From Fremontodendron californicum (taxonomy: Eukaryota > Streptophyta > Magnoliopsida > Malvales > Malvaceae), in contig JAULJL010000039.1 of assembly GCA_030761205.1 (NCBI GenBank), positions 4,350,001-4,414,000 of the forward strand: a stretch of 64,000 bases of DNA, read 5' to 3'. A program made the translations under genes and the position numbers. How positions within the stretch are numbered: the stretch's first letter is position 1; the number at the start of each line of letters is the position of its first letter. Below, one piece after another: positions 10,124-21,803 of the stretch. A model generated the notes under the pieces. It was not told the origin of the DNA. It searched no databases and worked only from the letters and a program-made list of their open reading frames with translations.

Positions 10124-12466
10124 CTACTTTTCGAAGCTCAAAAACCCTGCTTTAGTTAGACTCTGTACTTTCCGCTTCAAAACTTCACAATTTTCAGTAG
10201 AGTGGCCTGAAATTCCAACATGATAACCACAAGTAGTATTGGCATCGTGACCTTTAGGATAAGGAGGTTTTAAATCTTTCGGATAAATTGGTCCGATAAA
10301 ATTGGCTTTAAAGAGCTGGGGAAGTAACTCCGTGTAGGTCATTGGAATTGGATCAATAGGAGTTCTATCCCGATTACTACATCGTTTTTTCTGATTAACG
10401 GGCCCAAAAACCAGTCGAGAAGTGACACCACGATATCTGTCTGCTTGCGGACCAATCTGCGATGACGATGTGAAGCAACGAGTTTCTTCCTTCGGTATCC
10501 GAAATGGTATCCAATCAGAAGACTTTGTATCGAGAATTAGGTTTTTAAATTCAGCTACTTGATGCTTTGATTCATCATGCGAGCCACCTAACGCATGCGG
10601 TTGATCCAAAAGTGATGGAGATTCTCGAGGAATACTTTCAACCATCTTAAAAAGCTGCTCTTTAATTTCTCGAATATCATGTCCAAATTCTTCAACAGTT
10701 CCTTCTAAAGCAATAATTTGCATTTCCAGTTGACCTCTCATGTCTTTTGGATGCACCTTTGCCTTCAACCCTTCGATCCTGTTGTTCATTTCTTCTGCCT
10801 TGCGAGTGCTTTTACAAATCTGGTCTAATAAATACCTGAGGAAATCCTGCTTTTGTCCATATTCCCTTTCCATTTTCTCGAGCTTTCGGGTTAACTCTTG
10901 GCACTTCTCTTTCTTTTTCATGTATTCTAAACATATCTCTTCATTTTCTACTCCCATATCTTCAAGCTCCGAAACCCTTTGCGAAAACAAATCATCCAAT
11001 CGCTCAAAGGCCGTCTTCCATACCTTGCATTAATGATCCAATTCACGAATTTTTTGCTCATATTGACTGCCTTCTATTCTCTTTATCTTCACTCGCGATC
11101 TTTGGTTTTCCTGCTCTAATTCATCTTCTTCTTCGCGTGATTTCCTCTTGGTTAATTCTAATTCCAGCACTGAGTCTGACTGAGTGAGCTGAACTGGGAT
11201 ATCTGAATTTCTTTTCCAAGGAAGTACCACATCTTTGTCTCGCCTAGCTTGCCACACAATATACTCAGCAGTAACACCGCTCGAAATGCAACCTTGGTCG
11301 ACCCGGATGGTTTGTTTCCAGACTTTGGCGAGATCTTCTTTCTTCTCTGAAGCCCCATCGTCCGCATAAGAGAATTCCAAACGGTTGAGCCTTTGCGTCA
11401 TAGGAATAAATTGTTCATGTCCAGCCTGCCTAAGGACCAAGATAGGTGCGTAACTAACGACCCCTTATAGCCCTGGAAGAGGTACCCAAGGTTGATTTCC
11501 ACAACTATATAACATAGAATCAAGCTTCATCCAATGAGCTAACCACACAACTTCTCGATTCTTGAGCTTGTGGAAAAATGACATCCAAACGCGTTTTGCC
11601 TTTGGGTTCGGCCAAACGCTGTTACAGAATTCCTGAATGGGAACGTCAGAGGTGAAGTATGACTTAATGCATTCAAAATGGCTTTTCATCCATATGTAAA
11701 ATAATTGTATGCATCCAGTAAAGCGTCCATTTCCCAATCGTCGACAGTGATTCAACGATCTGATAGTTTCTGCCAATATTGTTGGTGCCACATTCAACCG
11801 GTGCTCAATCTGATCAACCAAGTCTACTATGGCCATCTCGACATGCCCCAAGATTTTGGGAAAGACAACCATCCCATAAAGGGCAAGAGCCATTGCTTTC
11901 ATACCTTCTTTGTCGTTCAGATGCTCCCTAATGAAATCTCGCAGAAAATCCCATGTGGTATAACTATATTCACCTTTCTCCACGACGTGATGGTCCATTT
12001 CAGACAGACTGATCCCCAACATCCTAGCAACTTTCCTGGGATAGCCCATTTTATTTTTCAAGTAGACTTTATCTGGGTCTCGGTAGTCGAAACGAAGCAT
12101 TGCAGAGTATTCTTCAATAGTGGGTACCATGTCTACCTCATTGAAGACGAAACATCTATAAGAAGGGTCCCAGAAATGTACCATCGCCTAAATTAAATTG
12201 GTGTCTACTGTGACTTGGAGGAGTAACGCGAGGTCACCATATCTTTGCTGGAATATTTTTTGTTTTTCCCTGTTCCAAGATCCCCAGATGTCAACTAAAT
12301 CGGCAAGATCATTCTGTGTAAGGTCTAGATGAACCTCCTTAGGAAGTATGGACATATAACCGGCTGGTAGACAGTCTCCTTTATTTCGCTGAACCTTTTC
12401 GGATCTCAACTTCAAACAACTCGGGGATTCAAACTTTGCATACTCGAATCTTACTAGGATTTCCAT
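10124..12466 (-). pseudogene. Tat/Ogre ORF1: DUF7745-type domain, coiled coil and zinc-knuckle-like C-terminus (3 in-frame stops)
   Basis: One continuous minus-strand frame of 781 codons from ATG 12466 to the stop at 10124, interrupted by three in-frame stops at 12188-12190, 11465-11467 and 11030-11032. Order of domains: N-terminal helical part (about residues 1-92); a DUF7745-type core with MVHFWDPSYRCFVFNEVD and VPTIEEYSAMLR, then LAETIRSLNHCRRLGNGRF (about 95-340); a Glu/Lys/Arg-rich coiled coil (about 450-600); and a C-terminal PIPMTYTELLPQL block with CGYHVGISGHSTENC, which resembles the C-terminal knuckle of Tat gag. In Ogre/Tat elements ORF1 lies upstream of gag and its function is unknown. 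Here the ORF1 frame runs straight into a gag-like end with no capsid domain between, so this may be an internal-deletion fusion. The first stop sits where the family usually reads Leu-Ile-(Arg/Lys)-Ala. Confidence 0.75.
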
Positions 12467-13184
12467 GGATGACAGTAAAGATTCTTCTCATCAAAGACTG
12501 ATATGCTGTAAGATATCTAGTATGATGCATGATGTGAATGTAATGAGAAAGAGCAGGAAAGAAAGAAAACAAGTAGTTAGATATCATATCAGCAAACTTA
12601 TGAAAAGACAAAAATACAACAACATGTGTAAGCAATACATTATCATGGTGAGCATATCAGCAAAACAAATGTGTTAGATAAACAATCATCATGTTAATGA
12701 AAAAGTATAGGGTAAGAAGTATCCCTTCGTGTGTCCTATGTTCGGGTTTTCCTCTATACAAGGGTGGACATGGCTCTATCTTAAAGTTTGGCCACTTAAA
12801 TGTTGTTTATATGCTGGGTTTAGGATACTTGACCAAGCTAAAAAGGTCCCCAAATTGCTCCTTAACATCATCCATGTAGAATGAGTAAGGCACCCCATTC
12901 CTCACCCATTACAGGCTCCAACCGGAAGAGTTCAATTTGGGTGAGAGTATTTTCCAAAGTTATGGCGGAGGTTATCACCTCTCAAAAACTTTGGTAATTT
13001 ACACTCTGAAGGTGTTCCGCTAGCCGTTGCGGAGGTTTTCACCTCTCGAGGCGTAGGTACTTTACCCCCTCCTAAAAGGGACGAGTTCGAGTATAGGACT
13101 TTATGATATGCAATGTGTCGTGTGTGCGAAAGGACATTCAAACCTCCTTTTACCCACAAATGTACAATGAAACAAAAGTTGTTA
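12467..13184 (-). other. Leader region of the outer element, between ORF1 and the insertion point
   Basis: Untranslated leader on the minus strand; continued by 32683-32799 on the other side of the nested element. It contains a repeated phrase ggcggaggttatcacctctc / tgcggaggttttcacctctc (about 12963 and 13029). No gene is seen. Confidence 0.6.
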
Positions 13185-13315
13185 GTACATGTAGACACCT
13201 AATTTTGTCCGGACCACTAAAACAGGTATGTTTTCTTCCTAAATTAATGTTTCCGAGTGTAAAAAAACTTTTTTCATCCTGCAGGTGGTACTCCAAGACT
13301 TAGTTTAAGAGGGCG

Positions 13316-13420
13316 AGCATAAAAAGTCAAACTTGAAAAAAGTCAACCCCAAAAAAAGTCAACCCCGAAAAAGTCAACCCCAGAAAAGTCAAACTATTGA
13401 AAAAGTCAACCCACTTTCAA
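13316..13420. repeat. AAAAAGTCAACCCC tandem array in the 5' LTR
   Basis: Six or so copies of a 13-17 bp unit aaaaagtcaacccc(g/a). Matching arrays lie at 27535-27645 (3' LTR) and 58600-58690 (third LTR), with different copy numbers. TTGAC/GTCAA cores are the W-box motif bound by WRKY factors, so a regulatory effect is possible but not shown. Confidence 0.85.
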
Positions 13421-13847
13421 AATCAAGATTTTAAGTTCAATTGAAAAGTGGCGAAAGAATTTTGATAATCCGAGGTCTACATTGAAAGATATGGAGTTCG
13501 GAAGTTGGGATTTGAAGATTCAATAGAAAAGAATCCCTAATCCGAGAAATTTGGGGAAAAGTGCTTAAACGATCAAATTGGTCGAAATTAAAGGTTCCAA
13601 ATGAAAGATAAGCACTGACTACGGGTAATGGAGAAGTCACTTGCAAGAAAAATCGAAAGAAAAGTCAATCCGGGAGAAAACCGAGAATTAGGGTTTTTAG
13701 TGGATTTCGGTGAAATCGGGAAGAATCACAGAAATAGCCCGAATTGGTAAGACCAAAGCCCCCAATGGATGAGGAATGATTAAAAAGGATATCCCAAGGC
13801 TCAGCTTGAAGAAAATCTGAAAATCGGACTTGTTTTGAGCATAACCG

Positions 13848-14640
13848 GGTTTCGAATGCAAAAGGGCAAAATTGGAAAATTTGGGAAAAATAGCAAATGG
13901 ACTCCGAAAATTCTGAAAATTTGTCAATCTCATTCTTAAATCATTTGAAAGAGATTGGTAAAATAAAATCTTGATTCGGAGTTCGTTTGCAAAATTGCCA
14001 AATCTCGGGCTTCTTATGCAGTAATTCAAAAAGGAAAATCCAGGAAAAATAGCAAATGAGCTCCAAATATTTTTAAATTTTGCAAATCTCATTTTTAAAT
14101 TATTTGGAAGATATTGGCGAAAGAAAATCTTCATTCGGAGTTCGTTTTCAAAATGGCCAAATCCCGGGCCTCCTATGCAATAATTCAAAAAGATAAATCC
14201 CGAACAAATAGCAAATGGACTCCAAAAATTCTAAAATTTTTTAAATATCATTTTTAAATTATTTGAAAGATATTGGTGAAATAAATCTTGATTCGGAGTT
14301 CGTTTACAAAATGGCCAAATCCCGGGCCTCCTATGCAGTAATTCAAGCCGATAAATCCCGAAAAAAATACCAAATGAGCTCGAAAAATTATGAAAACTTC
14401 CAGATCACACTTTTTAATTATTTTGAAGATATTTGTGAAGAAAAATCTTGATTTGGAGCTCGTTTAAAAAATGGTAAAATGTAGGGGCATAAAAGGGCAT
14501 TTTTGGAAGAAAAAATCCAAATAAATAGTAAACGGACTCGGATAATTTTGAAAACTTCCAAAACTCAATGCTTTATTATTTTGGAAGTATTAAAAAAAGA
14601 AAAATTGAATTTGAAGTCCGTTTGATATTTATTTACATCC
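13848..14640. repeat. 158-bp tandem repeat in the 5' LTR, about 5 units
   Basis: Unit marker cgggcctcctatgcagtaat occurs at about 13848 (diverged), 14007, 14165 and 14323, with a degenerate unit at 14478. Each unit reads through ...cttgattcggagttcgtttg and caaaatggccaaatcccggg. The 3' LTR has the same number (28075, 28234, 28393, 28552, 28708); the LTR at 58469 has one unit fewer (59124, 59284, 59443, 59600). The minus-strand frames across the array are translation of the repeat, not genes. Confidence 0.9.
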
Positions 14641-15539
14641 GGGAGGGCAAAATGGTCATTTCACCCAAGCAACCGAAAATGGCTACTTTGGGCCTTTCAA
14701 AAAATCAGAGTTGGGTGGAAAAGAGAAGTGCTGGCCTGCCCAAGCCCAAAGGAAGGAGGAAGCTTCTGATTTTTCAATCAAATGGCTAAAAATCAAGAGT
14801 TAGTTAGAGATCTTTGATCAAGCCATGGTGATTAAGCCACATAGGCTAAGAAAGATGTCAACATTACTCTTGAACAGCTGTAATTTGAGAGAGCTGAGAT
14901 GCTAATCTAAAGGTGGTAATTTCATGATTTTTCACCTTGAATTATTAGCCATCAAGGAAAATGACAACATCCTTGGGCAATATGAAGGGCCATTCGGCGA
15001 GCATGTGGGGGAAGGTCAGAATTTCATTTTTTCATCTTCATTTTGCTGAGTTCTTAGAGTTTTTACTTAGTTTTTCTCTTCTTGGTTGAAAGCAAAAAAG
15101 AAAAGTTTAGAAAAGAAAGGAAAGTTTGAAGAGATAAAGCTTGAAATATAGCTTCTTGAGGTTGCTCTTGAGCACCAACTCTTGCACTTTCTTGATTTTC
15201 CATTCTTGTTTTTGCTATTTTGATTTCTATTTGGTGAGTTTCCATTTTAAATAAATGTTTTTTATTGTTCTTTTTAAGTTCTTCCTTCATCTCCTTCTTG
15301 AATATATTTTTTACAATTTTTTTTTTACAATAAACTCACCATGGCCAAATGGCCTACATTATTTATTTTAAGTTGCTGTTTTGGTTCATTTTACCATATT
15401 TTTATGTTATTTTCTTTGATCTTGGTGTTTTAAATGTTATTTTACTTCATGTTCTTGAGTTATATTTTAATTTGGTTGCTTTGTTTGTTGCCATTTATGT
15501 TTTAAATATCATGTTTTTGCATTTTTAATTTTCTGATTT

Positions 15540-15930
15540 CATAATGTTTTAATTAGAGCGTGTTTTAGATTTAGTATATCAAGTGTTTGTGAAAATGCTT
15601 GTGTGGTCTTTGCATGATTTGAGTTTTATATCTTAGTTGAGCATGTTTTAGATTTAGTATATTAAGTGTTTGTGAAAATGATTGTGTGGTTTTTGCATGA
15701 TTTGAGTGTTATATTTTAGTTGAGCATGTTAGTATACCAAGTGTTTGTGAAAATGCCATGCTTATTGGAGCTTGAGGCCATTTGGCTACTTCATGTGTTT
15801 TGCATTGTGTGTTGCATTTTTTGCCATATTAGTTAGTAGGTTTTTGCATTTAAATGACATTTGATTTAGTTGAGCATGTTAGTATACCAAGTGTTTGTGA
15901 AAATGCCATGTTTGCTAGTTACATTATTCC
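15540..15930. repeat. GAGCATGTT...AAGTGTTTGTGAAAATGC repeats in the 5' LTR
   Basis: Four units of roughly 80-150 bp with the phrase aagtgtttgtgaaaatgc (near 15579, 15665, 15738 and 15887). Equivalent copies lie in the 3' LTR (29800-30160) and third LTR (60690-60880). Noncoding. Confidence 0.7.
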
Positions 15931-17329
15931 ATTCGGTCACCCTTGGAATTTTTGCATTTTATGTGCATTCTTGCTATGTTAGTTGATAGGTTAGCATTTG
16001 CATGATATTTGGTTGAGTTTTTGGTTTAAGCATGCTTTGTGTTTGTGAAAGTGCCATGCTTATTTTAGTTATTAAGTTAGGTTTATTTGCCATACATGTT
16101 CATGCATTTTAGGTCTAGGTTGCATTAAATGCCATGCAAGTTCATTTAGGTCTAGGTCACTATATGAATGCCATGCATTTTTTCATGATATTTAGGTTTA
16201 AACTCATAAATTTCATGCATTATGTTTGCTGTATTGTTTCATGCATTTCATGTTCATTCCACTTGAATAATGACTTGAGCCAATTAATGGTTCAAAGTCA
16301 TGCTCTCTTGAGCACACTTGTGGAAAATTAAGTCAAGTTGATTATTCTACCTTTGTGATTTTTTTTACTTAACCAATTTTTATCTAACTTTCAAAAAGTC
16401 CTAGCTACTGTTTGTAAGTCATTTCATGAGTTTCAAATATTTTTACTTTGATTTTTAAATGATTTTATCAAAGGCAAAAATGTATTTTGGCAAAACAGTT
16501 TTTTCACCCAGTTTTTGTATTTTTCCGATTTTTCTGGGAATTCGTCTTAAATCAGAAAATTAAACCGATTTTTTCCCATATATTTTTACATTTCCTGAGT
16601 CTCCAGTATTTTTTTCAGAATTTTTTGAATTTTTAAAAATAGGATAAAAAATCGTGGCTTAAAACTGGACAGTGGAGTCAGAATTGAATTTAAAAGAAAA
16701 ATCATTTTTCTGTTTTGGTTAAGTTACTTAGAGTGGGCTGATTAGGAGGGTTAGCTACTGACTTAGGGTAGTTTCTAAGCTTTTTAAACTCTAAAAATGT
16801 TTTTTCAAGTCTCGGGTTAAGGGTAGTCAAGTCCGGATTTTTAAACTTAGGAAGTTAGAACCATTTAAAAAAGGATTTAGCCCAGTTTTTTTTTTAATTC
16901 AAGCTTTTCAAAATTGTTTTCAAACAATCACAAAGTATTTTGGTTTTAGAATATTTAATTTGACATATTTTCCTAAGGTAGCCGGATATCTTTTTAGATA
17001 TACGGATTTCCTTAATTAAAGGAAAAAAATACATTTCATGCATTGCATTTTCCATATTCATGCATTTTATATAATATGTGATTCTTGCTATGATAATTTC
17101 TATGATATTGTTATGATTTTGAATTATGTTATATTGTTTTTTATATGATTTGAAATATTTCATGATATCCTATGCTTTTTATTTAGTTATTTTTTTGGTC
17201 ATATTATTTAGCATATACTATGTTCATGCATTATTATTTTCATTTTTATTTTCATGCATATTATATGATAGCATTATTTCATATTCCATCTCATTTAATT
17301 TATATGCCATATCATTCATGTTTGCCATG

Positions 17330-17640
17330 TCATTTAAATTATTTCATATAGAATATGTTATGTTACTTAGGTTATTTTATTTCATTTAGAAAATATCATG
17401 TTACTTAGGTTATTTCATTTCATATAGAATATGTTATGTTACTTAGGTTATTTTATTTCATTTAGAATATATCATATGACTTAGGATATTGCATCTTATA
17501 TAGAATATACTATGTTACCTAGGTCATTTCATTTTATTTATAATAGGTCACATAACTTAGGATATTTTATTTCATTTAGAATATGCTAAGGCATTTATTT
17601 CATTTCATTTAGAATATGCTAAGGCATTTACATTATATCA
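17330..17640. repeat. ATTTCATTTAGAATATGTTATGTTACTTAGG tandem array in the 5' LTR
   Basis: About eight units of 33-42 bp built from atttcatttagaatat and gttacttaggttatt. The 3' LTR has the same array (31590-31890), while the third LTR (58469-63068) has nearly lost it around 62260-62310, which explains much of its shorter length. Confidence 0.85.
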
Positions 17641-18425
17641 TATCATTTAGGAAGCATTATATTATTTAGATTTTGCTATGTCATTTTATTTATGTCATGC
17701 ATATACATATTCATATCTTTTAAAATGTTTTCAAAAGGATTATGATTTTTCAATAAAAAATAAAGATATTCCCGAGTTAAAATAATTCATGAGTTCTCTA
17801 CCAGGTTTGCTAGAGGGAATATCATCAATTATCATTAATAAAGGAATATCTTTCTTTAAAAAAAAAAAAGAGAATGATTCGGAAAGTTTTCCAAAATTAA
17901 TAAAAAATTCTATATTTTGCCACGTTTGTTGGGGAATATAGGAAAATTTTCAATTTATGAATTCCGGATCATTTTTAATTAAAAATGGAATTATTCTTCT
18001 TTAAATTGGGAATTAACTTGAAATACTAAATTTAAAACCAACTTTTTACCGAGATTTGAGATAACACACGATTAATAAGGTACCGATTTATACGGGCGTT
18101 GTGGGGGTGCTAATCCTTCCCCGCACGTAACCGACTCCCGAACCCGCTTCTTTGATTTCTCTGGTTTAAAACGCAGACTTGAAATTGGTTTTTAAAATGT
18201 TTTAATTAATTTTAAAATATTTTATAAAACCGGTTTTAATAGGTGGCCTATCACACCTAGCTAAAAAAGATTGGTGGCGACTCCATGTCTTTTTCAAGGT
18301 CATTTTCAAAACCTTCATTTTTCTAGAGGAATTAAGTCAACTTTTCTTCGATTTTTTTAATGTCACGCTTAACGAATAATAAAGTCTTGCGATGAGACTG
18401 GTTATTTTTTTAGGTTGCGACAGCT

Positions 18426-18443
18426 TGGCGACTCCATTGGGGA
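18426..18443 (+). promoter_or_regulatory. Primer binding site of the inner Tat element
   Basis: TGGCGACTCCATTGGGGA, 3 bp after the LTR end. It is the tRNA-Arg-type PBS reported for Ogre/Tat elements. The copy at 63072-63089 reads TGGCGACTCCGCTGGGGA and the outer element TGGCGACTCCACTGGGGA (complement of 32800-32817), so this one has two changes relative to the 63072 copy. Confidence 0.8.
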
Positions 18444-19996
18444 CAATTAGAGAGTCAGGCCTAGAAATTAGTCGTGTGTTATCAAAGTCTCGATTTTGTT
18501 GGTTAAATTGGTATTTAATTTTAATTCCCACATTTTTTAATAATAAGGAGAATTTTGAAAATAATAAAATGTTTTTAAATATGTTCATTCTCATGTGCAT
18601 GCATTTTATTATTGTTCTCTAGTTATTTAAGGTTGTATATTATAATTGCTTGTTGGTTAATGCGTTACACTATTCTTGAATGTTTTAATTGCTAAGGCAT
18701 TTAGAATAAGGTTTGTAGAATAGGTGGTGAAAGGTTTGTTATTCCTCCACACACACTACACTACACGTGCATTTGCATATCATGAATCCTATACCCGGGT
18801 TCCGTCCTTTTAAGTGGAAGTAAAGTAACTAAGCCTTCGTGATTGATCCTCCGTATGGGCTAGTGAAACACTTTCGGAGTATAAAGTACCTAATGCCTTC
18901 GTGATAATCCTCCACATGGGCATAGGAAAATATACTCTAACGAATTGAACCCGTTTTTATCGGGGTGCCTTACTAGCCTTCACCGACGACAGTGAGGAAC
19001 AATTCGGGGCCTTAGAACCGATTCACCCTTATATAGTGAACCTAGGCGAAGCCATGCCGGATTTTCGTTAGATATACCGAAAATAGGAACACATGTAGGG
19101 ACATTTCTAAACCTTTTGTTACCTATTTTACACTCTGAATAAGTTTTGTAGATCTGGCAACGATGTACGTACATCGCCCGTAATAAATGTGATACTCCGC
19201 CTCGAAGGCATCGTGATGCCTAAATAAGCAGATATTGTTGGGGCAGATGTTCATTAGCTGTTTTAAATAAATAAAAAATCCTTTTTCAAGCATTTTTGCA
19301 TTTTGCACATTTCATGCATGTGTGAATAGAGCATGTACATTTTTGGTTGTATTATTGATCTCATTCTTTGCAATAAACAGTTGGTAATTTCATTTGATGA
19401 TTTCATAAAACCGATAGTCTCACATGAACATTTGAACATTGTACCATAGTAGGATCCACTACCCCGAAATTCTTTTGAAAATAATATGGTTGGTTTTTCA
19501 TAGAAAAAACATGTTTAAAAAAAATCATAAATTTGGGGGCAAATCTTGCATAATGAGATTTTTTGAATAATCAAGATTTAGGTCCCACCAATTTCGTGTA
19601 ATCATTGGTTTCTTTATTTGTATCATTTTGACATCGTGTTACAGTCATAACATGCATGATTATTCATTGTAGAATACATTTGTGATATACATGGTCATTC
19701 TTTGTATCTACCTTTGTATTAATTCATTTATTCTTCGCATGTATTATTTTGACATCATAGCATGCATGGTCATTCGTTGTAGAATACATACATGGTCATT
19801 ATTTGTATATACTTGTGCATCAATTTATTCATTTTTTTAAATGCATCATGTTGGCATAAGATTGCATCCATGCATACATAGTCATCATAATTTCTCTGTA
19901 TATGTTCATGCATTAATCATCAGTATATTCATGCACATAGAAATAGAGTATGTACATTCATAATTGTATTCTTAATCTCATGACATTTTCATTTGC
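18444..19996 (+). other. Leader of the inner Tat element
   Basis: No gene. It contains a twofold repeat around gccttcgtgat..atcctcc and atgggc (18835-18930), an AT-rich stretch, and from about 19640 a repeated phrase family (catacatggtcattctttgt, catgttggcat, gcattcatgcatac). The same phrase family reappears at 21230-21660. The first 930 bases are matched closely by 63069-64000. Confidence 0.6.
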
Positions 19997-20931
19997 ATGA
20001 AAGGGGTTCAAGATATGAGGAATGAATCGGAGGAACGATTGGGTGCTTTGGAACCCAATCAAAAGGAATGTGGACATGAAATCCGAGAGGTAAAGGAACA
20101 GCTGGCCAAATTGCTGAAAATGGTTGAGAATATGGGAAAGAGTAAAGGGGAACTTTCTCAGGGATTTGCATCGCCTTCGGATCAACCAAAACCATTAGGT
20201 CCAGAACATACAATCCTTGCTGGATCTTGCACTTGTCAATGCCACAAAGGTTGCAATCCTGATGAAATTATGGACAAAATCGTGAAAATGATTAAACCTG
20301 AGAGCGTGATACCAAAGATAGAAACCTTGGATCCTGTACCATACTGCAAACTGTTCTAGCTCCAAACCAGTATCCCCACCCTACTATGGTCCAATCGTCC
20401 ATTGGGATGACCACTACGGGATTCCTGAATCCCACTCCATCACCAACAACTGCCAGTTCATACTATTTAGCTCATCAATCACCTTATCCAGTATCTGGGA
20501 TAGGAACCTCGAGCTATGTACAACCTCCAAAGGCCCCGTGTCCAAATCCATACCCTTACCATGCTGTTCCGCCACATCTCCATGTAAACACTCCGGTTCG
20601 GACCTTAGTGCCACCACCAAGTGCCCCAACTCCTAGGTTCAGTGTGACTAAGAAACGACAAAGGCCTTTTGATCCCCTTCCAATTAGCTACCGAGAGCTT
20701 CTCCCTATACTGATCCAAAATCACATGGTTGCCTGTATCCCATTGAAACCCCTGTTACCACCATATCCAAATGGGTATAATCCAAAAGCAAGATGTGATT
20801 ATCACTGTGGAATTGTTGGCCATAGCATTGAAGACTGTATGGCCTTCAAAAAGAAAGTGCAAACTCTTATAAATGCCAAGTGGTTGGATCCAACGACACT
20901 GATTGATAGAGGGCTGGGAAAACGTTATTAG
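19997..20931 (+). pseudogene. Remnant of Tat ORF1 C-terminus with zinc-knuckle-like end
   Basis: Two open pieces in different frames (19997-20359 and 20386-20931) that together match the C-terminal third of the outer element's ORF1: the coiled-coil stretch ECGHEIREVKEQLAKLLKMV (compare EFGHDIREIKEQLFKMV there), a Pro-rich linker, then FDPLPISYRELLPILIQNH and CDYHCGIVGHSIEDC. The N-terminal DUF7745 domain is missing. A frameshift near 20360-20385 breaks the frame. It cannot make a full product. It is preceded and followed by the same leader repeats, suggesting that an ORF1-plus-leader segment was duplicated or rearranged. Confidence 0.7.
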
Positions 20932-21803
20932 GATTGGGAGATTTACAGCATTGAGGTGGAAAGACTTCGGTCTTATATGATGTAATAGGATTTCACTTTT
21001 TCAGTAGCCGGCTCTTATAGCCTTAGGATGCTAGGAAGAATAAAGGGCTTGTCAAAGACAGTTTTAACCATTGTTCAAATTTTGTAAAACATGGTTTATA
21101 CCATTGTGAACATTGATATGGGAATGAATTGATTATGTTTCAAATTTATGAGAGGTTGATGATTAAGTTCTTCCGATTCTTATTTCCTCCGTGATATCTT
21201 CCCCTTTTGCATTTTGCATTCGATCAATTATTGGTCATACCATACATTCATACATGTATCATGTTAGCATCAGGTTGCATTTATGCATTCATAATCAGCA
21301 TGATTTTTCTGTATATATCCATGCATTAATTTGCCTATTACATACATCATGTTGGCATTAAGTCGCATTCATGACACACATGGTTAGCATGATTTTCTTT
21401 GTATATACTCTGTATCAATCATTCATTGTTTGCATTTATCATAATTGACACCGTGTTGAATTCATAGGGTATATGATCATTCATTAGGAAATATGCTAAA
21501 ATGCACATGATCAGTCATTGCATATATCCATGTGTTGATTTGTTTATTCTTTGCTTGCAACATGTTGGCATTGTGATTGCATTTATTACATATATGGTCA
21601 ACATGTTTCCATTGTACATGTCCATACATCATATTGTTTAGGCTTCACATGTATCAAATTGCATTCATAGCTCATTCATCATGACATACATTTGGGGGAA
21701 ATAAAATAGAAGTTGGCTTGGCTTTAGGAGTCTTTGAAAGAATTTCCATTTCAAATCATAAGTATAAGAAGTACTGAGTACACTTTTAATACAGGCTGGT
21801 GCT
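20932..21803 (+). other. Second leader-like spacer, inner Tat element
   Basis: Noncoding. Carries repeats of the same kind as 19640-19960 (tacatacatcatgttggcat, gcattcatgcattcataatc). It ends with TTTTAATACAG just before the gag ATG at 21804, which could serve as a splice acceptor; Ogre elements are known to splice, but there is no direct evidence here. Confidence 0.5.

Larger units (their letters stand above)
13190..18422 (+). repeat. 5' LTR of the inner Tat element (5.2 kb)
   Basis: Begins TGTAGACACCTAATTTTG, ends ...GGTTGCGACA. It contains several tandem arrays, listed separately, a conserved Tat block at 18094-18145, and a PBS-like 12-mer at 18275-18286. There is a spacer with cysteine- or phenylalanine-rich open frames on the minus strand that only reflect the 158-bp repeat. 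LTRs of this length are typical of Ogre-like elements. Confidence 0.92.

Noticed and set aside
13697..14188. 163-aa minus-strand open frame with repeated FGHFENELRMKIFF-like phrases (similar frames at 28030-28611 and 59188-59466)
   Set aside because: It is translation of the 158-bp tandem repeat inside the LTR; the frame is antisense to the element and breaks differently in each LTR.
17126..17389. Hydrophobic 87-aa frame (similar at 31377-31607) as a membrane protein
   Set aside because: T-rich LTR sequence translates into Phe/Leu/Tyr; it lies in the middle of the LTR tandem arrays and is not kept in the third LTR.
19989..20213. Minus-strand frames opposite the ORF1 remnant
   Set aside because: Antisense shadows; the plus-strand reading aligns with the outer element's ORF1.
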